Both the position numbers and the translations under genes were made by a program. Positions 24,271 through 32,867 of a stretch of 40,998 bases of DNA are shown here, in pieces. Below the pieces are notes generated by a model. The model saw only the letters and a program-made list of their open reading frames with translations, ran no database searches and was not told the origin of the DNA. The first letter of the stretch is position 1; the number at the start of each line of letters is the position of its first letter. Origin of the DNA: an uncultured Eubacteriales bacterium (GTDB taxonomy: Bacteria; Bacillota; Clostridia; Christensenellales; UBA1242); the NCBI GenBank assembly GCA_900552105.1, contig URYH01000014.1, forward strand, positions 1 to 40,998. Reading direction: 5' to 3'.

Positions 24271-25702
24271 AGATCAAGAAATTTTTGATAAAATTATATC
24301 GCGATATAAAAATGCAAATTTGTCAACGAGGCGGATTGAAAAAGCTTATGAAGTGGCAAAAGATTTGCATGCGAATCAAACAAGAAATGATGGAACGCCA
24401 TATATTATTCATCCGGTTGAAGTGGCGTATATTTTGTCAGAGTTTGATTTTGATGAAGATGTTATTTGTGCGGCACTACTTCATGACACCGTGGAAGATT
24501 GCGGATACTCTCTGAAACAAATTGAAATCGACTTCAACAAAAATGTTGCAAATCTTGTGGACTCGGTGAGTGCAATTGATGAAACGACCTATACCTACAA
24601 CCAAGACAATTTGTTTGAAGATCCAGAATTTGTTAAATCTTCGATGGAAGACCAAACTTTTAAAAAGCTTATTGCGCTCGGCAAAAAGAATCCCTGCGGA
24701 TTTTGTATTAAGTTTGCTGATAGATTACATAATCTCAGGACTATCGAAAGTTTTAATTATAGCAAACAACTTGAAAAAGTTCGTGAAACCGAAAAGTGGA
24801 TTTTGCCGATTGCGAAAAAATTGGGGGCCGAGTTTTTCTTTCGAGCAATACAAAATGAATGTTTTCGAGTTGTGAACAGACAACAGGGTAAACAATATTT
24901 TGCGTCATATAAGTTTTATCATAAAACAAATAGGAGAAACCTTGAGAAGATGTCGCAATACTTACAATCGTCATTTTCTACCAATTTTGTTAAACAAATA
25001 CTGATTCATGATGTCTTGGAGTATAAGGTTTTTGATGATTTGAAAGAATTATTGAAGAACATCAATATCGAAAAAGTCACACAAGGGCAGTTGATTCGTG
25101 TCACGAATTACAACATGTATTTGATTTATGACAACTCCAACTATAAAAACGTGTTGAAAGATGTTTTGTTGGGGATTGATAAAAAACTTGCAGGACTTGT
25201 TAAAGTGCTTGATGCAAAAATTGGAAGGTTTACACAAAAACCATACTTTGTTTTGGAAGACGACCTGCAAAACAAATACAATCTTTATATCATGACAAAA
25301 AATGAATACAGAATTTGTCAAATTGGGACTCTTGATGGTCAAGTTGAAATTGACGAGAACGATGAAGAAGAGCTTGGTAGTGATTGGATCCGAGTTAAAA
25401 CTCGTTCTGGTGAAAGAAAATACATGCCAAAAGATGCAACAGTTTTGGACTTTGCATTCAAACTTCATGAGGATTTGGGGTTTGGATTTGATTATGCAGT
25501 GATAAATAAATCAAAGACCAAATTTCCACCTTATACAAAACTTAACGATGGCGACCAGGTTGAGATTATGGTTGTTCGAGATTCAAATGGAGAGATTAAA
25601 AACAAGACACAAATAAAATGGTTGGCATATGCGAATACTGAGCAAGCCAAGCGAAAATTAATTAAGTATTTTGAAAAAATGTTAAAAATAAATAGAAAAT
25701 AA
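24260..25702 (+). CDS. RelA/SpoT-like protein: HD hydrolase, degenerate synthetase, TGS
   Basis: A 480-aa protein. Residues about 20-175 are an RSH-type HD domain with intact motifs: NDGTPYIIHPVEVA, ALLHDTVEDC and IKFADRLHNLRTI, the last including the catalytic Asp/His. Residues about 195-380 sit where the (p)ppGpp synthetase should be, but the GxxKxxxSIxxK and DxxGxRI signatures are missing. Only an echo of the tail (NLYIMTKNEYRICQIGTLDG, cf. EIQIRT...E.G) remains. A TGS domain (ERKYMPKDATVLDFAFKLH to VEIMVV) follows; no ACT domain. It is expected to hydrolyse (p)ppGpp or a related nucleotide rather than make it. GTG start 24260 with AAGGAG. Confidence 0.8.
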   Translation: MLSRDQEIFDKIISRYKNANLSTRRIEKAYEVAKDLHANQTRNDGTPYIIHPVEVAYILSEFDFDEDVICAALLHDTVEDCGYSLKQIEIDFNKNVANLVDSVSAIDETTYTYNQDNLFEDPEFVKSSMEDQTFKKLIALGKKNPCGFCIKFADRLHNLRTIESFNYSKQLEKVRETEKWILPIAKKLGAEFFFRAIQNECFRVVNRQQGKQYFASYKFYHKTNRRNLEKMSQYLQSSFSTNFVKQILIHDVLEYKVFDDLKELLKNINIEKVTQGQLIRVTNYNMYLIYDNSNYKNVLKDVLLGIDKKLAGLVKVLDAKIGRFTQKPYFVLEDDLQNKYNLYIMTKNEYRICQIGTLDGQVEIDENDEEELGSDWIRVKTRSGERKYMPKDATVLDFAFKLHEDLGFGFDYAVINKSKTKFPPYTKLNDGDQVEIMVVRDSNGEIKNKTQIKWLAYANTEQAKRKLIKYFEKMLKINRK

Positions 25703-25981
25703 TTAAAAATATTTAAAAATAAACAAAAAAATAAATAAATTTAATTATTTATATTAAATAAATTGGACAAGCGAATTGTGTGCTTGTCCTTTTGTTTTGC
25801 GGGATTTAAATAATTAATTATTTTCACAAACATATTTTTGAAATTATATAATGAATATAGATTATCTTTGGCTGCACACAATCTCAAGTTCTTTCGTCTT
25901 CTGCGAAAGCAATTCCGTATTGTTTCGCTTATCATCACTCGCATGAAACAGATGGAATAAACAAGTAAATGAACAAAACTC
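25703..25981. other. AT-rich intergenic region
   Basis: The first 60 nt are almost only A and T. A terminator follows (listed next). From 25795 to 25981 I see only a CTTTCG/CGAAAG hairpin (about 25893-25911) and no credible gene. Confidence 0.5.
25765..25795 (+). terminator. Terminator of the XRE-RSH operon
   Basis: GGACAAGC (25765-25772) pairs with GCTTGTCC (25782-25789), then TTTTGTTTT. Confidence 0.8.
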
Positions 25982-26010
25982 TTGAAAATTTTGCTGATTT
26001 GTATTATACT
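25982..26010 (+). promoter_or_regulatory. Promoter of the ABC-F gene
   Basis: TTGAAA (25982-25987), a 17-nt spacer and TATACT (26005-26010). The predicted start of transcription (about 26017) coincides with an ATG. Confidence 0.7.
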
Positions 26011-26016
26011 AAAATT

Positions 26017-26049
26017 ATGAGGTATCATTTCGTCATCATGTATAGATAA
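26017..26049 (+). CDS. Possible 10-aa leader peptide before the ABC-F gene
   Basis: ATG-to-TAA mini-ORF encoding MRYHFVIMYR, placed between the promoter and the attenuator hairpin. Leader peptides at this position control several antibiotic-response ABC-F genes by ribosome stalling. No ribosome binding site precedes it and transcription should start at its ATG, so it would be leaderless. It could be chance. Confidence 0.35.
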   Translation: MRYHFVIMYR

Positions 26050-26057
26050 TTGTGAGT

Positions 26058-26087
26058 GGTGCTGCAAAGTGTGCAGCACCAGTTTTT
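26058..26087 (+). promoter_or_regulatory. Attenuator-type terminator in the ABC-F leader
   Basis: GGTGCTGC (26058-26065) pairs with GCAGCACC (26073-26080), closely followed by TTTTT (26083-26087). It lies downstream of the promoter and 30 nt before the gene start, so it must be read through for expression. I did not find an obvious anti-terminator partner. Confidence 0.65.
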
Positions 26088-26118
26088 CATTCGTAATTTT
26101 TATATATGGAGCAAGAAA

Positions 26119-27753
26119 ATGATTATATTAGATGTAAATAAATTAACAAAAAATTTTGGTTTTGGAACGCTTTTCGAAAACTTGTCTTTTTCATTAAACG
26201 AAGGTGAATCAATTTCTATTGTTGGACCAAACGGGTGTGGCAAGTCAACACTTCTAAAAATTATTGCTGGTTTTGAACGGGCGGACTCTGGAACGGTTAA
26301 TATCAAAAAAGGAGCAAAATGTGCGTATCTTGACCAAACAGCTTCAAGCATTCAGGACTCACGCAAAGTTAAAGATATTCTCAAAGATTCGTTTGAAGAA
26401 ATCAATGCGATGGAAAAGAGATTGAACGATTTGCAAAATAAACTGACTGACACGACAGCTGAAGATTATGACTTGACACTTTCAAGGTATTGCAATTTGC
26501 TTGAAAGATTTCAAATGGCGGGAGGATATGATGTTGATGTGCGAATAAGCACGGTTGTTGAAGGGCTTGGAATTGACAAAGGTATGCTTGAAAAGCCTTA
26601 TGATGTTCTTTCTGGAGGAGAAAAAACTCTTGCGCAACTCGCAAAAGCATTGCTTCAAAAACCAGACTTGTTTTTGCTTGATGAGCCGACAAACCATCTC
26701 GACATTGATCGCATTGAGTGGCTGGAAGGGTATATCAAATCTTTTCGCGGGGCAGTTGTAATCGTGTCGCACGACAGATATTTTCTCGACAAAATGTCAA
26801 ACAAAATTTTGTCGTTGGACGATGTTGAAGGCAAAATTTATGCAACAAACTACTCGGGATATTTGGAGCAAAAACAACGAGATTTTGAAGTTCAACTTGC
26901 AGCATTTCGGGACCAACAGCAAGCAATAAAAAGGCTTGAAGAACAAATCAAATACTTTTCAGAAATGGGCATGGCAAAAAACAGTGCAACTCTATGCAAT
27001 CGTGCACACTCTCTTTCGACTCAACTCGAGCGAATGAAGTGTGCGGCAGTCAAAAAGCCAACCGAACAAAAAAAGATTGATGTTGAATTTTCTCGCGTCA
27101 AAAAGACGAGCAAAACAGTTGTTGAGGCAAAAGATTTTGTTGTGAGCATTCCAGGTGAAAAAACGATTCTGGACAAAATTTCAGTCAATATTTGCGCGGG
27201 CGAGAGAGTTGCTTTTATTGGTGCAAACGGAAGCGGAAAGTCCACATTTGTTAAGGCGATTATGGGTGAGCAAAATCTTCCAATGTCTGGGAAAATTGAA
27301 GTTGGGCCAAGCGTAAAAATTGGATATTTGCCTCAAATTATTGAATTTTCAGAGCCAAATTCAAGTCTGCTTGACTATTTCAAAAATGAAGTTGGAGTTG
27401 ATGAAGAGCGAGCAAGGCGAATTTTGGCTTCTTTTGATTTTTATAAAGATGAGGTTTCAAAAAAAGTTAAAAATCTTTCTGGCGGCGAAAGAATCAGGGT
27501 TAAACTTGCAATTTTGTTGCAACAACAAATCAACACTTTGATTTTTGACGAGCCGACAAACCATATTGACATTCCAACAAAAGAAGTGTTGGAAGAAGCT
27601 CTTTCAAACTTTGCGGGAACATTGATTTTTGTGTCGCATGACCGATATTTCATAAACAAGTTTGCTGACAAAATATTTGAATTTTCATCTGGCAAAGTGA
27701 CGACATATCATGGCAACTATGATTATTACAAGTCGCAGAATAACAAAAAGTAA
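26119..27753 (+). CDS. ABC-F family ribosome-associated ATPase
   Basis: A 544-aa protein with two ABC domains and no membrane segments, i.e. ABC-F, whose members act on the ribosomal E site as translation factors or antibiotic-protection proteins. ABC1: GPNGCGKSTLLKIIAG, LSGGEKTLAQLAKALL, LLDEPTNHLD. ABC2: GANGSGKSTFVKAIMG, LSGGERIRVKLAILL, FDEPTNHID. The inter-domain linker is about 80 residues (KRLEEQIKYFSEMG to KKTSKTVVE), typical of the class. Start ATG 26119 behind GGAGC; the frame extends upstream into the leader without support. The leader terminator suggests inducible control, which favours a resistance-type role, but subfamily is not settled. Confidence 0.92.
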   Translation: MIILDVNKLTKNFGFGTLFENLSFSLNEGESISIVGPNGCGKSTLLKIIAGFERADSGTVNIKKGAKCAYLDQTASSIQDSRKVKDILKDSFEEINAMEKRLNDLQNKLTDTTAEDYDLTLSRYCNLLERFQMAGGYDVDVRISTVVEGLGIDKGMLEKPYDVLSGGEKTLAQLAKALLQKPDLFLLDEPTNHLDIDRIEWLEGYIKSFRGAVVIVSHDRYFLDKMSNKILSLDDVEGKIYATNYSGYLEQKQRDFEVQLAAFRDQQQAIKRLEEQIKYFSEMGMAKNSATLCNRAHSLSTQLERMKCAAVKKPTEQKKIDVEFSRVKKTSKTVVEAKDFVVSIPGEKTILDKISVNICAGERVAFIGANGSGKSTFVKAIMGEQNLPMSGKIEVGPSVKIGYLPQIIEFSEPNSSLLDYFKNEVGVDEERARRILASFDFYKDEVSKKVKNLSGGERIRVKLAILLQQQINTLIFDEPTNHIDIPTKEVLEEALSNFAGTLIFVSHDRYFINKFADKIFEFSSGKVTTYHGNYDYYKSQNNKK

Positions 27754-27757
27754 AAAA

Positions 27758-27786
27758 ACAAGGCGGGTTATCTGCCTTGTTCTTTT
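27758..27786. terminator. Bidirectional terminator, ABC-F/GNAT
   Basis: ACAAGGC (27758-27764) pairs with GCCTTGT (27774-27780) between convergent genes. The T-tract on the plus side is interrupted by a C. Confidence 0.75.
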
Positions 27787-28268
27787 ATGTTCTTTTTTGT
27801 GATGTCTTTTTTGTAGAACAAAAACTCGCCATCTTGGATTGGTGTGGAAAAGCCTTGTGAGAGAAGGATTTTTTTCATCACTTGATTTTCGGGCTTTGTG
27901 AACACCTTGAATTGAGAGTAGGTTTTGTTGAGCATAAAAGGGTTTTGGTCCCCGAGAATGTCGGCGATTGCTTGCGTTCCGATGCCACGTCCGCGAAAAC
28001 GAGGGTTGACGATGATGTTGTAGAGATTGAGTGCATTGCCGGATTCTTCAACTCCGAGCATCAAGGCGACTGCCGGTTGAGAACCAACATATCCCAAACA
28101 TTCCCTGAATTGTCCGTTTTTCATTTGTTTGAGGCATTCATATATGCTACGTGCGGTTGTTGCCCAATCTTGTTCTTCCATGCAAAGACTGTGTCTGTCA
28201 CTTTTTGACATCCACTTTTCAATCATCTCTTGTAATTTTTTGTCAACGCTTGTCCAAACTATTTTCAT
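27768..28268 (-). CDS. GNAT-family N-acetyltransferase
   Basis: A 166-aa GNAT protein. The acetyl-CoA pyrophosphate-binding motif is VNPRFRGRGIGTQAIADIL (residues about 93-111), preceded by the beta4 strand LNLYNIIV. The C-terminal part (VFTKPENQVMKKILLSQGF) fits motif B. The substrate is unknown. The ATG at 28268 is preferred over the in-frame TTG at 28295; neither has a strong ribosome binding site. Confidence 0.87.
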   Translation of the reverse strand: MKIVWTSVDKKLQEMIEKWMSKSDRHSLCMEEQDWATTARSIYECLKQMKNGQFRECLGYVGSQPAVALMLGVEESGNALNLYNIIVNPRFRGRGIGTQAIADILGDQNPFMLNKTYSQFKVFTKPENQVMKKILLSQGFSTPIQDGEFLFYKKDITKKNIKEQGR

Positions 28269-28357
28269 ATCACAATAATACTCAAAATGTTGCAATATTT
28301 CAAGTGTTTGTTGGCAATCGTTTTGTTGTGAGAAAAAATTTGAAAAAAGTTAAAAAA

Positions 28358-28400
28358 TTAGCACTCTCCACTTGACAGTGCTAATTTTGAGGTCTATAAT
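28358..28400 (+). promoter_or_regulatory. CIRCE operator overlapping the clpB promoter
   Basis: TTAGCACTC (28358-28366), 9 nt, CAGTGCTAA (28376-28384): the HrcA-binding CIRCE repeat with one mismatch (C for G at the start of the right arm). A perfect TTGACA (28372-28377), 17-nt spacer and TATAAT (28395-28400) promoter overlaps the right arm, so bound HrcA would block RNA polymerase. This predicts heat-shock induction of clpB. Confidence 0.92.
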
Positions 28401-28428
28401 GTGTGTTTGAAAAAAGGAGGATAAGACT

Positions 28429-31008
28429 ATGAACTACGATAAATTGACACAAAAAAGCGTTGAATGTATCCAAAATGCACAAAGATGTGCGTTGGAGTTT
28501 GGCAATCAAGAGATTCGACCAATTCATATTTTGAGCGTGCTTGTTAGTGACCAAGATGGTTTGATTTATCAGATGCTCAGGGATATGAATATAAACACAG
28601 ATTACCTTATGAAAGACTGCGAGGAAGAGATTGCTCGTCTTCCAAAAATCAGTCCATTGAGAGAGGCATATCTGTCGAGTGAGGCCGACCAAGTGTTTGG
28701 GTTTGCCGAAAACATTTCAAAGCAAATGAAAGATGAATATGTTTCTGTTGAACATATCATGCTTGCTCTTTTTGAGAAGGGCGGAAAGTCTGTTTTGGAC
28801 GTTCTTTCAAAAAATAAAGTGACTAAAGGCGAGTTTGTCAAAGAACTTGCAAGTGTGAGAGGAAGTGCAAATGTGACAACTGACAATCCCGAAGGCACAT
28901 ATAACGCCCTCAAAAAATATGGAACAGACTTGGTTGAACTTGCGCGAAAGAACAAGATTGACCCAATCATTGGACGAGATAGCGAAATTCGTGACACGAT
29001 TATGATTTTGTCAAGAAAGACGAAAAATAACCCAGTTCTCATTGGTGAAGCGGGTGTTGGAAAGACTGCGATTGTTGAAGGACTTGCTCAGCGTATTGTC
29101 AACGGTGATGTTCCAAGCAACTTGAAGAACAGGACAATATTTTCACTTGATATGGGCGCACTTGTTTCGGGCGCAAAATATCGAGGCGAATTTGAGGAAA
29201 GACTTAAATCTGTTTTGAATGAAGTCAAGAAGAGTGATGGCAAAATCATTCTGTTTATTGATGAACTCCACACGATTGTTGGCGCTGGCAAAACAGAAGG
29301 GGCAATGGACGCGGGCAACTTGTTGAAACCAATGTTGGCGCGTGGAGAATTGCACTGCATTGGTGCAACAACCTTGAACGAATATCACAAGTATATTGAA
29401 AAAGACCCAGCACTTGAAAGAAGATTTCAAACAGTTTTGGTGGGCGAACCAACCGTTGCGGACACAATTGCAATATTGCGTGGACTGAAAGAACGCTATG
29501 AAGTTTATCATGGGGTTAAGATTGCCGACAGTGCTTTGATTTCAGCGGCAGTTCTTTCAAACAGATATATCACTGACAGATTTTTGCCAGACAAGGCGAT
29601 TGACCTTGTTGATGAGGCGTGTGCGATTGTGAAGACCGAGATTGACTCAATGCCAACCGAAATGGACGAGATTAGACACAAAATCATTCAACTTCAAATT
29701 GAAGAAACTGCGCTTAAAAAAGAAACAGATGATCTTTCAAAAGCTCACCTTGGTGACATTCAAAAAGAACTTGCCGAACTTCAAGGTGAATTTGGGGCGA
29801 TGAGTGCAAAACTCAAAAATGAAAAGGAAAATATCAACAAAGTTCAACTCATAAAAGAACAAATTGCATCGGTTAATGCCGAGATTGAAAGTGCACAGCG
29901 TGAGTATGATCTCAATCGTGCGGCGGAACTTAAATACACAAAACTCATTGACCTTCAAAACCAGTTGAAAGAAGCGGAAAAACTTGTTGAAGGCACAAAA
30001 AACGGAATTCTGCAAAGCAAAGTGACAGAAGATGAAATCCGTCAAGTTGTTTCCAAGTGGACGGGAATTCCGGTTTCTAGCCTCAAAGAAAGTGAGCGAG
30101 AAAAAGTTTTGAGACTTCCTGAAATCTTGCACGAGCGAGTTGTTGGGCAAGATGAAGCGGTGCAAAAAGTGTGTGACGCAATATTGCGTTCGCGTGCGGG
30201 CATTCAAGACCCAAATCGACCACTTGGTTCGTTCTTGTTTTTGGGACCAACTGGTGTGGGCAAAACAGAACTTTCAAAAGCACTCAGCCAAGCATTATTT
30301 GACGATGAGAAAAACATCATTCGACTTGATATGAGTGAGTATATGGAAAAATTTTCGGTTTCTCGTCTTATTGGTGCTCCTCCGGGATATGTTGGATATG
30401 AGGAGGGTGGACAACTCACAGAGGCGGTTCGAAGAAAACCATATTCGGTTGTTTTGTTTGACGAGATTGAAAAAGCACATCCAGACGTTTTTAATGTTTT
30501 GCTCCAAATTTTGGACGATGGGCGTATTACTGACTCACTCGGAAAAACTGTTGATTTCAAAAACACAATCATAATTCTCACAAGCAATCTTGGTGCGGAC
30601 ATGATTTTGCAAAGCATCGAGAAAAACCACAAAATCACAGAAGAAACAAGAGAGGCGGTCAAGACAATATTAAAACAACATTTCAGACCGGAATTTTTGA
30701 ACAGACTTGACGACATAATTTTGTTTCAACCTTTGCAAAAAGACCAGATTGGAAAGATTGTTGACTTGCTCATTTCTCGCCTTGCTTCGCGTCTTAAAGA
30801 CAAAAATATTTCGCTTTCTGTCACACCTGAGGCAAAGGACTACATCATCAAAAATGGTTATGATGAAGCCTATGGGGCAAGACCTCTCAAGCGTTTTATT
30901 CAAGATACGGTTGAAACCGCAGTTGCTCGACGCATTTTGTCGGGAGAACTGACGGCGGGCGAAACCATTGTTATTGATGCAAAAAATGACCAACTCATTG
31001 TCAAGTAA
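28429..31008 (+). CDS. clpB: ATP-dependent chaperone ClpB
   Basis: An 859-aa disaggregase that works with DnaK. N-terminal Clp_N repeats (residues about 1-145) lead to AAA1 with GEAGVGKTAIVEG and IDELHTIVGAG. The long coiled-coil M domain (about residues 405-525, rich in L, K and E) distinguishes it from ClpC. AAA2 has GPTGVGKTELSKA, LFDEIEKAHPDVF and GARPLKRFIQ. It lacks the ClpP-binding loop seen in ClpC-type proteins as far as I can judge. AAGGAGG precedes the ATG. It is monocistronic under CIRCE control. Confidence 0.97.
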   Translation: MNYDKLTQKSVECIQNAQRCALEFGNQEIRPIHILSVLVSDQDGLIYQMLRDMNINTDYLMKDCEEEIARLPKISPLREAYLSSEADQVFGFAENISKQMKDEYVSVEHIMLALFEKGGKSVLDVLSKNKVTKGEFVKELASVRGSANVTTDNPEGTYNALKKYGTDLVELARKNKIDPIIGRDSEIRDTIMILSRKTKNNPVLIGEAGVGKTAIVEGLAQRIVNGDVPSNLKNRTIFSLDMGALVSGAKYRGEFEERLKSVLNEVKKSDGKIILFIDELHTIVGAGKTEGAMDAGNLLKPMLARGELHCIGATTLNEYHKYIEKDPALERRFQTVLVGEPTVADTIAILRGLKERYEVYHGVKIADSALISAAVLSNRYITDRFLPDKAIDLVDEACAIVKTEIDSMPTEMDEIRHKIIQLQIEETALKKETDDLSKAHLGDIQKELAELQGEFGAMSAKLKNEKENINKVQLIKEQIASVNAEIESAQREYDLNRAAELKYTKLIDLQNQLKEAEKLVEGTKNGILQSKVTEDEIRQVVSKWTGIPVSSLKESEREKVLRLPEILHERVVGQDEAVQKVCDAILRSRAGIQDPNRPLGSFLFLGPTGVGKTELSKALSQALFDDEKNIIRLDMSEYMEKFSVSRLIGAPPGYVGYEEGGQLTEAVRRKPYSVVLFDEIEKAHPDVFNVLLQILDDGRITDSLGKTVDFKNTIIILTSNLGADMILQSIEKNHKITEETREAVKTILKQHFRPEFLNRLDDIILFQPLQKDQIGKIVDLLISRLASRLKDKNISLSVTPEAKDYIIKNGYDEAYGARPLKRFIQDTVETAVARRILSGELTAGETIVIDAKNDQLIVK

Positions 31009-31017
31009 ACAAAATTG

Positions 31018-31046
31018 CGCATATTTGAAAAGAATATGCGTTTTTT
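31018..31046 (+). terminator. clpB terminator
   Basis: CGCATATT (31018-31025) pairs with AATATGCG (31033-31040), then six T's. Confidence 0.85.
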
Positions 31047-31131
31047 GTTTCAAAAACAATAAAAAATTTGTTTGCCTTTGATTGAAGTTGTTGTAGAATG
31101 TTAAAAATTGAATCACAAAAAGGGGGAAAAC

Positions 31132-31851
31132 ATGTTAGAACTGCAAAACATTTGTTTTTGTGTTGATGGCAAAAAAATCCTTGATGACATAAATCTCAAA
31201 TTTGATTATGGCAAAATTTATGCCATAACTGGACATAATGGAAGCGGAAAAAGCACCATGGTCAAAATTATTATGGGGATTTTGAAACAAACTCAAGGCA
31301 ATATTATTTTTGATGGCAAGAACATAAACGATTTGAATATCACCGCACGAGCAAAGGCGGGGATTGGATTCACTTTTCAACAACCTGTGAAATTCAAAGG
31401 ACTCACAGTTCGCGATTTGCTTGAAACTGCTGCTCACGACAAACTTAATTTCAAATGCGGTTGTGAATATCTTTCGCGTGTTGGGCTATGTGCAAAAGAC
31501 TATTATGACCGCGAACTTTCGTCAAGCCTTTCGGGTGGCGAACTAAAAAGAATTGAACTTGCAATTTGTCTTGCCGAAAACAAAAAAGTTAATATTTTTG
31601 ACGAGCCAGAAGCGGGCATTGATATTTGGAGTTTTGGCGGGCTTGCCAACATTTTTAACGATTTGAGAAAAAGGGGGGCAATGACAATTATCGTCACTCA
31701 TCAACAAAAAATTCTTGACATTGCAGACGAAATTGTTGTGCTAAATTCGTCAAGCGTGGACAGATTTGGACCGGCAAAAGACATTTTGCCAACGCTCAAA
31801 AACATCACATGCAAAAAGCTTGGAAAGGAGGCGGACAATGGACAAGATTGA
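31132..31851 (+). CDS. sufC: Fe-S cluster assembly ATPase SufC
   Basis: A 239-aa soluble ABC ATPase of the SufC type, which energises scaffold rearrangement in Fe-S cluster assembly. Walker A GHNGSGKSTMVKII, Q-loop TFQQPVKFKGLTV, signature SLSGGELKRIELAI and Walker B VNIFDEPEAGIDIWS are present; the last is the SufC variant of the usual DEPxxGLD. ATG 31132 follows GGGGGA. A weak promoter (TTGCCT, 16 nt, TAGAAT around 31077) precedes it. It overlaps sufB by 14 nt. Confidence 0.92.
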   Translation: MLELQNICFCVDGKKILDDINLKFDYGKIYAITGHNGSGKSTMVKIIMGILKQTQGNIIFDGKNINDLNITARAKAGIGFTFQQPVKFKGLTVRDLLETAAHDKLNFKCGCEYLSRVGLCAKDYYDRELSSSLSGGELKRIELAICLAENKKVNIFDEPEAGIDIWSFGGLANIFNDLRKRGAMTIIVTHQQKILDIADEIVVLNSSSVDRFGPAKDILPTLKNITCKKLGKEADNGQD

Positions 31852-32755
31852 CAAAGACCTTCTCGCTCAAATTTCTGACCTTCACAAAATTCCAGAGGGC
31901 GCATACAATATTCGAAAAAACGGGCAAGCTCTCAGTCGAAATTCAACGAGTGAAATTGAGATTATCCCCAAAAAAGACAAGAGCGGAATTGATGTTGTTG
32001 TGAAACCCAACGTCAAAGGCAAGAGTGTTCACATTCCAGTCATAATCACAGTTGGTGGGCTTGAAGACTTGGTCTATAATGATTTTTATATTGGAGAGAA
32101 TGCAGATGTTATGATTGTTGCTGGCTGTGGGATTCACAATCCATCGAGCAAATCAAGTGTGCATAATGGCATTCATTCATTTCATCTTGGAAAAAACTCT
32201 CACGTGAACTATATTGAAAGGCATCTTGGCTCAGGCAAAGGTGCGGGAGACAAAATTCTCAATCCCGTCACAAAAATTGATATGAAAGATGGGAGCAACT
32301 TCGAAATGGAAACAACCCAACTTTGGGGAGTGACAAGTTCGAAGAGAACAACATATGCTCGCCTTGGAAAAGATGCAAAACTTGTTATCAAAGAAAAAAT
32401 CCTCACAACCGAAAACCAGACTGCTTCAACAAAGTTTGATGTCAAACTTTTGGGAGATGGCAGCAGTGTTGATGTTATTTCAAGAAGTGTTGCAAAAGAC
32501 AACTCATATCAATGTTTTGTTTCAAAAATCACGGGCAAAAACCGCTCGTTTGGGCATGTTTCTTGTGACGGTATTTTGGTCGGAAATGCACGCATTGATT
32601 CAACTCCAAAAATTATTTGTGAGTGTGTTGAGGCGACCCTTGTTCATGAGGCGGCAATCGGAAAAATTGCAGGCGAACAACTGACAAAGCTTGAAACTTT
32701 GGGACTTGACGAAACTGAAGCAGAAGACTTGATTATCAAAGGTTTTTTGAAATAA
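31838..32755 (+). CDS. sufB: SufB/SufD-family scaffold protein (single-subunit type)
   Basis: A 305-aa right-handed beta-helix scaffold protein of the SufBD family. The core (KVFIPVIITVGG-like strands, SFHLGKNSHVNYIERHLGSG) and C-terminal block CVEATLVHEAAIGKIAGEQL with GLDETEAEDLIIKGFLK match the family. SufB is usually about 470 aa and paired with SufD; here only one short subunit exists, immediately after sufC. That is the layout of the minimal SmsCB system. Start ATG 31838, GGAGG upstream. No sufS, sufU or sufE is nearby. Confidence 0.88.
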   Translation: MDKIDKDLLAQISDLHKIPEGAYNIRKNGQALSRNSTSEIEIIPKKDKSGIDVVVKPNVKGKSVHIPVIITVGGLEDLVYNDFYIGENADVMIVAGCGIHNPSSKSSVHNGIHSFHLGKNSHVNYIERHLGSGKGAGDKILNPVTKIDMKDGSNFEMETTQLWGVTSSKRTTYARLGKDAKLVIKEKILTTENQTASTKFDVKLLGDGSSVDVISRSVAKDNSYQCFVSKITGKNRSFGHVSCDGILVGNARIDSTPKIICECVEATLVHEAAIGKIAGEQLTKLETLGLDETEAEDLIIKGFLK

Positions 32756-32771
32756 TTTCAAAAAACAATAG

Positions 32772-32799
32772 AAAAAAGCGGGATAAAACCCGTTTTTTT
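32772..32799 (+). terminator. Terminator of the suf pair
   Basis: AAAAAA-G-CGGG (32772-32782) pairs with CCCG-TTTTTT (32789-32798) with one bulged G. Confidence 0.75.
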
Positions 32800-32867
32800 A
32801 TACAATTTTTCAAAAAAATATGTAACTTTTTTCTCAAAATCCTAAAATGGGAAAGGAGGTGAATTTT

